Shown: positions 1 through 8,082, numbered from the stretch's first letter. The stretch: DNA of 24,038 nt from Spirochaetia bacterium (GCA_900769985.1 CAAGIS010000156.1:1-24038), one strand, 5' to 3'. The notes: a model not told the origin generated them from the sequence alone. Made by a program: numbers and translations.

Positions 1-664
1 AATCAACACTTCTCTTATTACTGCAACAGGAAAAACAATCGCAGAAAATATAAAAGACGTAAAAAACCGCAATCCTGAAATCCTTCGCCCGATTGAAAAT
101 CCTTTCAGCGATAATGGCGGAATTGCAATACTTTTCGGAAATCTTGCTCCAAACGGAACTGTCGTAAAACGTTCTGCCTGTGCCCCTGAACTTATGAAAC
201 ATACAGGACCTGCGCGTGTATTTAACGACGAATCAGAAGCAATGGAAGCTGTTCAGAAAGCGCAGATAAAACCGGGCGATGTAGTTGTAATCCGTTATGA
301 AGGACCAAAAGGCGGTCCTGGAATGAGAGAAATGCTTGCCGTAACTGCAGCACTTGCAGGTCAGGGTTTGGACAAACAGGTTGCGCTTATTACTGACGGA
401 CGATTTAGTGGTGCAACGCGCGGTGCTTCTTTAGGACACTGTTCTCCTGAAGCTGCTGTCGGAGGACCTATTGCTTTGGTTGAAGAAGGCGATATGATTA
501 CGCTTGACATCAACAATTACAAAATTCACCTTGAAGTAAGTGACGAAGAACTTGCACGCCGTCGTGATGCATGGAAAGCTCCAGAACCAAAAGTAAAGAC
601 AGGCTATCTTGCACGCTATGCAAAACTTGTAAGTTCTGCAGACAAAGGTGCAATTCTGGAATAA
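1..664 (+). CDS. ilvD: Dihydroxy-acid dehydratase, C-terminal part (5' end outside window)
   Basis: This enzyme dehydrates 2,3-dihydroxy-3-methyl acids to 2-oxoacids, the step before the last in valine and isoleucine synthesis, and leucine also depends on it. The reading frame begins at base 2 and 220 residues are visible. IlvD is usually about 550-560 residues, so only the C-terminal 40% is here. Family signatures seen are the GNLAPNG and YEGPKGGPGM segments, then DGRFSG, whose serine is the proposed catalytic base, followed by a GHCSPEA segment. The N-terminal iron-sulfur cysteines lie outside the window. The stop is 11 bp before the next start, so read-through transcription into the following membrane genes is likely although no functional link is obvious. 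Identification is firm. Confidence 0.95.
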   Translation, partial: INTSLITATGKTIAENIKDVKNRNPEILRPIENPFSDNGGIAILFGNLAPNGTVVKRSACAPELMKHTGPARVFNDESEAMEAVQKAQIKPGDVVVIRYEGPKGGPGMREMLAVTAALAGQGLDKQVALITDGRFSGATRGASLGHCSPEAAVGGPIALVEEGDMITLDINNYKIHLEVSDEELARRRDAWKAPEPKVKTGYLARYAKLVSSADKGAILE

Positions 665-675
665 TGGAGTAAATC

Positions 676-1191
676 GTGCTTAATCAAATTGTCAAATTTT
701 TTAAGGTTCTTAATTCCAACAGGAATCCAAGTGAAATTGCAAATGCCTTTTGTATGGGGGTAATGCTTGGTTTTATGCCGAAAGACAATGCGCTCTGGTT
801 TTTGATTTTTGTTTTTTTCTTTTTTGTCAGAATAAATAAGCCTGCATATCTTATTGTTATTGCCGTTGTTTCTCAGTTTGCATGGCTGTTAGATCCGCTT
901 TTTAATTCATTAGGTTACAGGATTCTGACAGTTCCGCAGTTCAGCGGTTTTCTAGGATGGTTGCTTGACATTCCTTTTGTCGGCTTTACAAAATTCAATA
1001 ATACGATTGTCACAGGTTCTTTTGTAATTTCGCTTTTACTGTACATTCCTCTTTTTGTGCTTCTCCGGTTTTTTATATTGCTTTGGCGAAAAAAGATTTC
1101 ACCAAAGCTCGGAGACTCTGCACTTATGAAAGCTTTTTCAAAAGCGCCAATTATCAAAAAAATCATTGATATTGCTTCGGAGAAAATGTAA
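676..1191 (+). CDS. Polytopic membrane protein of the TIGR03546 type (DUF2062-like)
   Basis: A 171-residue inner-membrane protein with about four hydrophobic segments (roughly residues 24-48, 56-75, 85-105 and 112-135) and a basic C-terminus. The GTG start is chosen because GGAG at 666-669 lies 6 nt upstream. The segment from FCMGVMLGFMPKDNALW to about residue 65 resembles the DUF2062 pattern of a small-residue membrane helix followed by an aromatic or aliphatic helix. I believe this is the TIGR03546 family, which is described as always adjacent to TIGR03545. The next gene fits that, and the two overlap by one base (TAATG). Function is unknown. The coupling implies that the two proteins are made together and probably form a membrane complex. 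The family name is from memory and unverified. Confidence 0.8.
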   Translation: MLNQIVKFFKVLNSNRNPSEIANAFCMGVMLGFMPKDNALWFLIFVFFFFVRINKPAYLIVIAVVSQFAWLLDPLFNSLGYRILTVPQFSGFLGWLLDIPFVGFTKFNNTIVTGSFVISLLLYIPLFVLLRFFILLWRKKISPKLGDSALMKAFSKAPIIKKIIDIASEKM

Positions 1192-3368
1192 TGAAAAAGA
1201 GTGAACCAAAAGAGTCAAAGACAATTGCTGTTCCAGAAAAAAAACAGAAAGCCCCAAAACAGGAAAAAATGATTCCTGCAAAAAAACTGCCGAAGATTTT
1301 TAAAAAGAATTATTCTAAAAAACAACTTGAAAAATTATTCAGGCATATTTACGTCTCTTCTCACAGGGAACTTGTAGAAAAACTTTTTGTTCCGAATCAA
1401 AAAAAAGAAGGCAAGTTTTATATTCCGCGTGAACAGAAATTTCCAAAGTCTCAGTTTGTAAAATTAAAGAAAATCGGAAAAGATGTTGCATCTCAGAAAT
1501 TTTCTATAAAACTTGTTCCGCTTGCTGCTACAGTTGCTGCGGTTGCTGCCGTAGTAATTCTTGTCTGCACTTTTAAAAACATTGTTGCGCGCAAAGTGCT
1601 GACAAATGTAATGCAAGATGTCTTTGGTGCAAAAACTGACATAGGATACATTAACGTTGCAATTTTTGATTCTTCGATCTATATAACTGATTTAGCGCAG
1701 GGTTACAAAGATGACCCGATGAAAAATCTTTTTCAGTTTGACAAAGTTGCAGTTGATTTTAACCTGACACAGTTACTGCGCGGAAAATTCGATTTGGAAA
1801 ATATTGCAGTCGAAGGAATTAATGTAATGACGCCACGAAAGACATCTGCTGCTTTGCCTGAAAAAGAAAAGTCATCAGAAAAAAATTCTTTCCAACTTGC
1901 GCTTGAAAATAAAATGCAGGTTGCTCAAGACTCCGCAAAAGACGAACTTACAAATCTGTTTGCTCAATATAATCCTGAATCAATTTTAAATTCACTTCAA
2001 AATCAGCTTGCAAGTCCGGCGGTTGCAAAAGAAGTTTATACTCTTGGCGAAAGCCTTGTAAATAAATGGAGTGCAAAACCTGCAGAAATTTCAGAAAGTG
2101 TTACTGCTTTTTCTGCAAAAGTAACAAACCTTGCAAATACAAATTTTTCAGGTAATGCTGATGCAGCGCAGATAAAGGCTGCAATAGAAAACATTACGCA
2201 AGTTCTTGCAGAAGGAAATAAACTTGCGCTTGAAACAAAATCGATAGTTGATGATATTCAGAAAGATTCTCTGCAGATAAAAAACGCATCAGAAAAAGTG
2301 AGTGCTGCAATAAAAGAAGATTCGTCTTTTGTAAATTCAGAACTTGATAAAATAAAATCATTTAAGGCAGATGACGGATTAAGGTTATTGTCAGCACCGA
2401 TTGATTCTATTTTGTATAAGACAATCGGAAAATATTATCCGTATGTCAAACAGGGAATTTCGCTTGCAATGAAAGCAAAAGAATCTTCAAGCGGAAATGC
2501 AGAAACAAAAGTAAAAGAAACAAAAAAATCTTCATCGCATGAACGTCTTGCAGGAATCAACGTCTATTATAAAAGAGACAGGGTGCCAAAATTTTTAATC
2601 GAAAAAATGTCTGTGTCAGGCGTAAATTTTTCAGCGCTTGCAACTAACATCAGTTCTGATATGGATAAGCGCGGCGAACCTGCTGTTGCCGATGTGTCTT
2701 TTGATATTGGCTCTCAGACGCATAACGGAAATATTACAGTCGATGCACGTTCTGCAACTGACAATCCGCTTGTTGCAGTTCAATATTCAGGAAATAATTA
2801 TCCGATTGCGTTTCAGGCGCCGCAGTTTTCGCTTGATTCTTCGTCAGTTATTTCGGGGCAGGCAAAAGCTTTTGATGACGGAAGGTTTGTGCTTTCTGCA
2901 GATTTGAAGATGAAGAACCTTAAATTTGAAACTGAAAAATTTGAACCTGAGTTTGCTTATAATCTTTATTCAAAAGCACTTTCTTATTTTAAAGAAATTC
3001 AAGTCGGCGTTTCGTTTGATTTTAAAAACGAAGATTCGTTCAATATGGATGTTTCAACTGATGCAGACAGACAGTTTCTTACTGTTTTGCAAAATCTTGT
3101 AAACGATGAACTTGAATCGCTGAAGACTTATGCGCGTACTCAGATTACTGATTTACTGAACGAAAAAACAAACGGTGCAACTTCAAAAATAAACGAATTC
3201 ATTTCGATTGAAAATGGAATCAATGCAGAGAATTTAAAAGTAAAGAATTTAAATTCAACGCTGGAAGCAAAGAAAAAAGAATTTCAGTCAAAACTGGAAT
3301 CGGAAGCAAAAAAAGCAGCTTCAAATGCAATAGGAAATGCTTTGAATAATTTGAAATTTGGGTTTTAA
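1191..3368 (+). CDS. AsmA-like single-pass envelope protein (TIGR03545 type)
   Basis: A 725-residue protein. Residues 1-105 are lysine-rich and probably cytoplasmic. A single transmembrane helix lies near residues 107-127, and the rest is probably periplasmic. Just after the helix, residues 130-215 show the pattern that opens AsmA/DUF748-type proteins: an amphipathic strand, then alternating hydrophobic residues, then a LLRGKFDLENIAVEGINV segment. Residues 230-430 and the last 80 are helical and probably coiled-coil (rich in Ala, Lys, Glu), flanking a second beta-rich stretch around 450-640. GGAG ends 8 nt before the ATG, and the start overlaps the upstream stop. AsmA-like proteins are thought to carry lipid between the two membranes of diderm bacteria. 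That role here is inferred from pattern only. It may be transcribed with uppP 41 bp downstream. Confidence 0.8.
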   Translation: MKKSEPKESKTIAVPEKKQKAPKQEKMIPAKKLPKIFKKNYSKKQLEKLFRHIYVSSHRELVEKLFVPNQKKEGKFYIPREQKFPKSQFVKLKKIGKDVASQKFSIKLVPLAATVAAVAAVVILVCTFKNIVARKVLTNVMQDVFGAKTDIGYINVAIFDSSIYITDLAQGYKDDPMKNLFQFDKVAVDFNLTQLLRGKFDLENIAVEGINVMTPRKTSAALPEKEKSSEKNSFQLALENKMQVAQDSAKDELTNLFAQYNPESILNSLQNQLASPAVAKEVYTLGESLVNKWSAKPAEISESVTAFSAKVTNLANTNFSGNADAAQIKAAIENITQVLAEGNKLALETKSIVDDIQKDSLQIKNASEKVSAAIKEDSSFVNSELDKIKSFKADDGLRLLSAPIDSILYKTIGKYYPYVKQGISLAMKAKESSSGNAETKVKETKKSSSHERLAGINVYYKRDRVPKFLIEKMSVSGVNFSALATNISSDMDKRGEPAVADVSFDIGSQTHNGNITVDARSATDNPLVAVQYSGNNYPIAFQAPQFSLDSSSVISGQAKAFDDGRFVLSADLKMKNLKFETEKFEPEFAYNLYSKALSYFKEIQVGVSFDFKNEDSFNMDVSTDADRQFLTVLQNLVNDELESLKTYARTQITDLLNEKTNGATSKINEFISIENGINAENLKVKNLNSTLEAKKKEFQSKLESEAKKAASNAIGNALNNLKFGF

Positions 3369-3409
3369 AAAATAAAATTGTGTAATTTAGCTTATATTGG
3401 AGTTATAAT

Positions 3410-4249
3410 ATGTCATTGATACAATCTGTTTTACTCGGAGCTCTGCAAGGAATTACGGAGTTTCTTCCTGTTTCTTCTTCGGGACATTTACAAATCGTTC
3501 AGCATCTTTTTAATCTTGAAGAAGTTCCTCTTCTTTTTGATGTGTGCCTCCATATTTCAACTCTACTTGCTGTATTTATTTTTTTTAGAAAAACGATTTG
3601 CGGATTTTTTGCAATTCTTTACAGATGGATTTTTAAAAAACAGGTTTCTGAGAATAAAGAAGCCGTAAACGGTTTATGTGTAACGGAAGAAGCAGGAAGA
3701 AAAACAATAATTGCAGTTTTAATTACGACTGCAATTACGGGAATTATGGGCATTGTGTCGTCAAAAATAATTCCCGAACTTCCTGTAAAATTTGTCTTTA
3801 TCGGTTTTTTAATTACGTCTGCGTTTCTTATTCTGTCAGCTGTTTTTTCAAAATCTCAGGTGCAGAAAGAGTATTCTGGCATTACAATCAGGCAGTCTGT
3901 TATTGTCGGTATTTTTCAGGGAATAGGAACGCTGCCTGGAATTTCGCGTTCTGGTTCTACGATTTCTTCGGCTTTATTTAGCGGGGTTAATCGCGAACTT
4001 GCCGGTGAATATTCTTTTATTGTTTCAATTCCTGCAATTTTGGGCGCATTTGTTCTTGAAGTAAAAGACCTTGATAAAATGAATTCTGCAATCGGAATTC
4101 TGCCTCTTGTTTTGGGATGTCTGGCATCTTTTGCAGTCGGCTATTTTGCGCTTGCTGTTTTGATGAAAATAATTAAAAAAGGAAAACTTGAATGGTTTGC
4201 AGCATATTTGATTCCTGCTGCGATTTTGGGTTTGATTTTTATTAAATAA
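3410..4249 (+). CDS. uppP: Undecaprenyl-diphosphate phosphatase
   Basis: An integral membrane phosphatase of the BacA/UppP family. It converts undecaprenyl diphosphate to the monophosphate, recycling the lipid carrier for peptidoglycan and other envelope polymers. The protein has 279 residues, close to the usual 265-280. Both signature motifs are present. One is ITEFLPVSSSGHL at residues 15-27, with catalytic Glu17 and the Ser-rich loop. The other is GTLPGISRSGST, with the active-site arginine at residue 180. The remainder is hydrophobic helices, with one hydrophilic loop at about residues 68-100. GGAG lies 7 nt before the ATG. It follows the AsmA-like gene by 41 bp and precedes the NAD(P)HX repair gene by 4 bp. 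Overproduction of this family gives bacitracin resistance. Nothing here is unusual. Confidence 0.96.
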   Translation: MSLIQSVLLGALQGITEFLPVSSSGHLQIVQHLFNLEEVPLLFDVCLHISTLLAVFIFFRKTICGFFAILYRWIFKKQVSENKEAVNGLCVTEEAGRKTIIAVLITTAITGIMGIVSSKIIPELPVKFVFIGFLITSAFLILSAVFSKSQVQKEYSGITIRQSVIVGIFQGIGTLPGISRSGSTISSALFSGVNRELAGEYSFIVSIPAILGAFVLEVKDLDKMNSAIGILPLVLGCLASFAVGYFALAVLMKIIKKGKLEWFAAYLIPAAILGLIFIK

Positions 4250-4253
4250 TTTT

Positions 4254-5777
4254 ATGGAACTGATTTTAGAAGATTCAAAAAAAGTTGAACATGAAATTTC
4301 TTCTTTATTGTCTTGTGATGAAAATATTGCAGAACAGATTATGATTGAAAATGCTGCCATTTCGCTTGAAAAAATTATTTTAAAAATGGCAGGCAAAAAA
4401 AGAAAATCTGTTTTAATAATGTGTGGCTCAGGGAATAACGGTGCAGACGGTTATACGCTGTGTCGTTATTTGGCAGGACAATGCAAAGTCTTTGTTTTAA
4501 AATGTTTTGAACCAAAATCTTTTTTTTGCAAAGCAGCTTTTGAAAACATAAAACCTTTGTTAAAAGAAAATGAAAATTTTTTTGAACTTGACGAAAATCT
4601 GGAAAATACAAAAATTAAAAAAATCATAAACAAATCAGATATAATTATAGACTGTATTTTTGGAACAGGTTTTCACGGACTTGTCAGCAACCAAATTCAA
4701 AATCTTTTTAAAATAGTGAATTGCTCTAAAGCCGTAAAAATTGCATGCGACATTCCTTCAGGAATAGATTTGACTTCAGAAAATATTTCTGCTTTTTCCA
4801 TTCAGAAAAAAAGGGAATACGTTTTCTTTGCTGACAAGACAGTTTCAATGGGTGCTCATAAAATTTCACTTTTTTCTGACAATGCAAAAGATGCTGCAGG
4901 AAAAATTGTCTGTGCCAGTATCGGTGTTTCAAAAAAAGTTTTTCTTGAAGCAGCTTCCAAAGTTTTTCCTTCAAACAGAATTTTCCTGCTTAAAAAATCA
5001 GATGCCCGTTTGCCTTTCCGCTCTGAGTGTAATACTCATAAAGGCATGTTTGGTCATACTTGTATAATTTCTGGCGAAAAAAAAGGCGCTGCAATTTTGT
5101 GCGCTTTAAGTGCGTTAAGAGTAGGTTCAGGGCTTTCAAGTATTGTTGACAGTATGCCGGAATCAAAAAGTGATTTTTTGATTCCACCGTGCATTATGCA
5201 GCTTTCTTCTGTTGCAGAAAATGTGTCTTGTCTTGTAATCGGCTCTGGATTTGGCAGGGACAATAAAATCGATGACTTTCTTTCTGTTGCAAAAGAAAAA
5301 AATGCTGCTGTTTTATTTGATGCTGACAGTTTTTATTATAAGCAGACGGCAGATTTTCTTTTGAATAATGAAAGCCGAAATACTCAGAAAATTGTATTGA
5401 CGCCGCATCCGAAAGAATTTTCAAGTCTTTTAAAACTTACAGGACTGGGAGTTTTTTCAGTTCAGCAGATTACAGATAAGCGAGTTGAACTTGTAAGAAG
5501 TTTTTGCAGTAAATTTAAAAACTGTGTTCTTGTTCTTAAAGGGGCAAATACTTTTATCGGTTATAAGGATTCTATTTATATAAGTACGCGTGCAAAGCCG
5601 TGTCTTTCTAAAGGCGGTTCTGGTGATGTTCTTGCAGGAGTAATTGCAGGACTTCTTGCGCAGAATTACGATGTGCTTGATGCCGCCGTTACGGGCGTTT
5701 TAATGCACGCCGCCGCTTCGCGCAAATTTAAGAAAAACTATAATCTCATTCCTGAGGATTTGATTTTAAAACTTTAA
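4254..5777 (+). CDS. nnr: Bifunctional NAD(P)H-hydrate epimerase / ADP-dependent NAD(P)H-hydrate dehydratase
   Basis: Repairs hydrated NADH and NADPH (NADHX, NADPHX): the N-terminal half epimerises the R form and the C-terminal half dehydrates the S form using ADP. The 507-residue length matches the fused YjeF-type enzymes. The epimerase half (about 1-225) shows GSGNNGADG at 58-66, an Asp at 133 with GTG at 137-139, and DIPSGID at 166-172. The dehydratase half (about 245-507) shows TPHPKEF at 383-389, LKGANT near 428-433 and KGGSGDVLAG from 453, whose Asp458 is the expected catalytic residue. The start is 4 bp after the uppP stop with no Shine-Dalgarno, so it probably relies on coupling or leaky initiation. 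The last 12 bp overlap the convergent Nudix gene, leaving no room for a terminator. The annotation is secure. Confidence 0.95.
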   Translation: MELILEDSKKVEHEISSLLSCDENIAEQIMIENAAISLEKIILKMAGKKRKSVLIMCGSGNNGADGYTLCRYLAGQCKVFVLKCFEPKSFFCKAAFENIKPLLKENENFFELDENLENTKIKKIINKSDIIIDCIFGTGFHGLVSNQIQNLFKIVNCSKAVKIACDIPSGIDLTSENISAFSIQKKREYVFFADKTVSMGAHKISLFSDNAKDAAGKIVCASIGVSKKVFLEAASKVFPSNRIFLLKKSDARLPFRSECNTHKGMFGHTCIISGEKKGAAILCALSALRVGSGLSSIVDSMPESKSDFLIPPCIMQLSSVAENVSCLVIGSGFGRDNKIDDFLSVAKEKNAAVLFDADSFYYKQTADFLLNNESRNTQKIVLTPHPKEFSSLLKLTGLGVFSVQQITDKRVELVRSFCSKFKNCVLVLKGANTFIGYKDSIYISTRAKPCLSKGGSGDVLAGVIAGLLAQNYDVLDAAVTGVLMHAAASRKFKKNYNLIPEDLILKL

Positions 5778-6326
5778 TTTAAATTTTGTTTTATATTGTC
5801 TGTAAAAGTTCAATGCGGCGGCCATTAGCGCATGAGGATATTCGGGACTTCCCATTTTTTCAAAGACTTCTTTTTTTGGAATCCTTACGGCATTTACAAA
5901 TTCATCGCTGTCCAGATTTTGTTCACCTTCCTGCTCTAAATCTTTTGCAAGAAAAAAATGTATGTGATTTGAAAAAAGCGCAGGATTTGGGCTCATCGTT
6001 CCAAGCAAAATGACGTCCTTTGAAGAAAATCCTGTTTCTTCTCTAAGTTCTCTGCAAGCCGCTTCAAGAGGTGTCTCGCCGTCTTCAATTACTCCGCCAG
6101 GAAACTCTATGCTCAAAGATTTTGAACCATGCCTCCACTGCCGTACCATTAAAAAATCATCGCCAAGTTCAGCAATTACGGCACACCAGTCTTTTGCATC
6201 GAGGACAATGTACTGCCCGTTATCGCCGTTTGGAGAAATGCTTTCTGTCTGCATTACTTTTAGCACAGGGGTTTCTAAAAGTTGTTTACGGGATTTTTCG
6301 TTCCAGAGTAAATCTTTGTCCTGCAT
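5766..6326 (-). CDS. Nudix hydrolase, ADP-ribose pyrophosphatase-like
   Basis: A Nudix pyrophosphohydrolase, probably cleaving ADP-ribose or a related nucleoside diphosphate derivative. The Nudix box GX5EX7REUXEEXGU is intact: the segment starts at GGVIEDGETP and runs to CRELREETGF, with the metal-binding REXXEE glutamates present. Upstream, VRQWRHGSKSLSIEFPGG is typical of ADP-ribose pyrophosphatases. I chose ATG at 6326 (186 residues) because the minus strand carries AGAAGG 6 nt before it, and a TATAAT at 6385-6380 would start transcription near 6373. An in-frame ATG at 6359 adds 11 basic residues but has no Shine-Dalgarno. The gene is convergent with the NAD(P)HX repair gene and overlaps it by 12 bp. 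Both act on nucleotide damage or breakdown products, which may be coincidence. Exact substrate is uncertain. Confidence 0.9.
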   Translation of the reverse strand: MQDKDLLWNEKSRKQLLETPVLKVMQTESISPNGDNGQYIVLDAKDWCAVIAELGDDFLMVRQWRHGSKSLSIEFPGGVIEDGETPLEAACRELREETGFSSKDVILLGTMSPNPALFSNHIHFFLAKDLEQEGEQNLDSDEFVNAVRIPKKEVFEKMGSPEYPHALMAAALNFYRQYKTKFKLKF

Positions 6327-6379
6327 TTTAAACCTTCTTTTATAAAAACGTTTTGACATATTGCCGAAATGGTTTTATC

Positions 6380-6437
6380 ATTATAACTGAAAGCAGGTGC
6401 TTTCTCATTGAATAAAGTTTATCAGACTTTTTTCAAT
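6380..6437. promoter_or_regulatory. Divergent intergenic region with -10 element and two adjacent hairpins
   Basis: Between the Nudix gene (minus) and the kinase-like gene (plus). The minus strand has a perfect TATAAT at 6385-6380. Hairpin A is GAAAGC (6389-6394), loop AGGT, GCTTTC (6399-6404). Hairpin B is a stem of ATTGAA-T-AAAGT (6407-6418) pairing with ACTTT-T-TTCAAT (6426-6437), 11 of 12 pairs around a 7-nt loop. Neither is followed by a T-run on the plus strand, so they do not look like intrinsic terminators. They may be operators or leader structure. The kinase-like gene has a strong AGGAGG at 6482-6487. Confidence 0.5.
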
Positions 6438-6492
6438 AAAACAAGAAAAACGTGATTTATAAAAAATTAAAATTTTAGCGTAGGAGGACAAC

Positions 6493-7314
6493 ATGGCTAT
6501 TATTACTGTTGCGCGACAAGTTGCAGCGCTAGGAGATGAAATTTCTGCGGCAGTTGCACAAAAACTTGGATATAAATTTGTAGGAAGGAAAGAAATAGAA
6601 AAGAAGATTGTTGAATTAGGTTTTCCTGAATCAAAACTTATAAAATATGATGAACGGAAACCTGGCTTTTTTGCTTCTCTTGCTAAAGACCGCGATGAAT
6701 ATATGGATTATCTTCTGACAGCAATTCTTGAAGCAGCTGAAGAAGGAAATACTCTTTTAATCGGACGCGGTTCTCACGTTATATTGAGTGAGTTGCCAAA
6801 TCTTTTTTCTGTAAGGCTCGTTGCAAAAAATTCTGTCAGGCTTGAACGCCTTAAAAAAGAATTCAACTGGAATGACAAGCAGGCTCAGCAGCGTATTGAC
6901 GAAAGTGATGCAAACAGGCTTGGATTCCACAAGAGTTTTTACAATCATGAAAATGATGATCCTACAGAATATCACCTGATTATAAATACAGGTCTTCTTG
7001 ATATAGAAGCTGCTTCAAATGTAATCGTAGAAGCCGTAAAAAATTCTGTCACTCCTGAAAAAGAAAAAGCCGGTGCAGAAAAACTTAAAGACCTTTTGCG
7101 TGCACAGCATCTTGTAAATACTCTTGTTTTTAAATACAAACTGAACATTAACTTCCTGCATGCTGTTGTTGTTGACGGAAAAATTGTCCTGCAAGGTGTT
7201 GCAGATTCAAGTGCAATCGTCGAAAAAGCAATAGTTCTTGCACAAAAAGAAGAACCTGATTATAAAATCGAGTCAACTATAAGTGTTGTTCAGGATTTTA
7301 AGGCAAGATTTTAA
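6493..7314 (+). CDS. Cytidylate-kinase-like protein with degenerate P-loop and C-terminal BON-like domain
   Basis: A 273-residue protein. Residues 1-183 match the Cytidylate_kin2 family: an ITVARQ start, LLIGRGSHVIL near 88-98, FSVRLVAKNSVRLERL (106-120), Asp and Arg at the DANRLGF segment, and YHLIINTGLL (160-169). The nucleotide-binding loop, normally SRxYGSGG, reads ARQVAALGDE at 7-16, so most of its glycines are gone and phosphate binding is doubtful. Residues 204-270 (from AQHLVNT through VVVDGKIVLQGVAD to a final strand) look like a BON fold, a small domain that binds lipids or mediates contacts. AGGAGG lies 5 nt before the ATG. This family often occurs away from the housekeeping cmk gene and its role is unclear. 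A pseudo-kinase sensor or scaffold is possible. Confidence 0.8.
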   Translation: MAIITVARQVAALGDEISAAVAQKLGYKFVGRKEIEKKIVELGFPESKLIKYDERKPGFFASLAKDRDEYMDYLLTAILEAAEEGNTLLIGRGSHVILSELPNLFSVRLVAKNSVRLERLKKEFNWNDKQAQQRIDESDANRLGFHKSFYNHENDDPTEYHLIINTGLLDIEAASNVIVEAVKNSVTPEKEKAGAEKLKDLLRAQHLVNTLVFKYKLNINFLHAVVVDGKIVLQGVADSSAIVEKAIVLAQKEEPDYKIESTISVVQDFKARF

Positions 7315-7326
7315 GGCTTTTTTGTA

Positions 7327-8010
7327 ATGCAGTTTCCTTTTTTTCTTGTGGCGGCGGTTTTTGTTTTTTTTGCAGGAGCTGTCGCTTCAAGTTTTGTAAG
7401 TTTTTTTGTTCAGATTATCAGAAAAAAAAAGATATCTCCTGCAAAAGTTTCTCTTTTTATAATTTCAATTTCAGTTTTAATTTTGTGCATTGCGTTAAGC
7501 ATGATTTTTTTTAAATTTGAAATTGAAAAAAATAATCTGAGTTCTTTTTTTAAAAGTGAATTTATTTATTTTTCTGTTATTGCAGGGCTTGGAGTTTTGT
7601 TTTTTCTATTTACAAAAATATTTGTAATTGCAGGAATTTTATCATACACGTTTTTGAGTCTTGCAATGTTTTTGTTTTTAAATTCTCTTTTTCCGCGTAA
7701 ATCTTTTTTTGAATTTAAAGCAGAATTTCCGGCAGAAATCAGTCATGTAAATATAAAATGTCATGAAGTAAATCCGAAAATCTTGCTTTGCGTTCCGCGG
7801 TTCTGGTATGAGTTGAACGATGGTAAAGAAGTGCAAAAAGACAGTGAGCATTCTGACTCTGTAAAGAGTTTTTTCACTTCAAAGATTTTTAAAAATGAAA
7901 AAACTCTTTTTGTAAAAATCCCCGAGCCGGCTTATTACCCTGTAATTTTTAAACTGAAAATAAGGTCAGATTTAAAAAATGTTTTTGTAAAAGCCGAGCC
8001 TGTTTTATAG
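7327..8010 (+). CDS. Hypothetical membrane protein with soluble C-terminal domain
   Basis: I do not recognise this 227-residue protein. It has four hydrophobic segments at about residues 4-29, 41-63, 80-100 and 102-124, a basic loop (IIRKKK) after the first, and a C-terminal hydrophilic domain of about 100 residues ending VKAEPVL. The C-terminal part contains short beta-like stretches and two cysteines (near 145-155). It begins 12 bp after the kinase-like gene, with AAGG at 7312-7315 as a weak, rather distant ribosome site, so the two genes are probably co-transcribed. The positive loop after the first helix suggests that loop faces the cytoplasm. Its stop codon is part of a 5-bp direct repeat that bounds the inverted-repeat element just downstream. 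Confidence 0.7.
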   Translation: MQFPFFLVAAVFVFFAGAVASSFVSFFVQIIRKKKISPAKVSLFIISISVLILCIALSMIFFKFEIEKNNLSSFFKSEFIYFSVIAGLGVLFFLFTKIFVIAGILSYTFLSLAMFLFLNSLFPRKSFFEFKAEFPAEISHVNIKCHEVNPKILLCVPRFWYELNDGKEVQKDSEHSDSVKSFFTSKIFKNEKTLFVKIPEPAYYPVIFKLKIRSDLKNVFVKAEPVL

Positions 8011-8056
8011 GGAAGTGCTGATTAACACTTGAAGCGATTACTCAGCACTTCTATAG
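8006..8056. repeat. Short inverted-repeat element flanked by TATAG direct repeats
   Basis: GAAGTGCTGA (8012-8021) is the exact reverse complement of TCAGCACTTC (8042-8051), separated by 20 bp. The unit is bracketed by TATAG at 8006-8010 and TATAG at 8052-8056. An alternative inner stem AAGTG/CACTT (8013-8017 with 8026-8030) competes with the outer one. It sits between two convergent genes, so it may act as a T-less terminator or barrier for both. The flanking direct repeats also fit a tiny mobile element with a 5-bp target duplication. No T-run follows on either strand. Confidence 0.55.
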
Positions 8057-8082
8057 CATTTGGAATTGTCATGGCAGGCAGA

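Noticed and set aside
6010..6345. 111-codon plus-strand frame across the Nudix gene
   Set aside because: It is antisense to an intact Nudix box and has no ribosome site or recognisable product.
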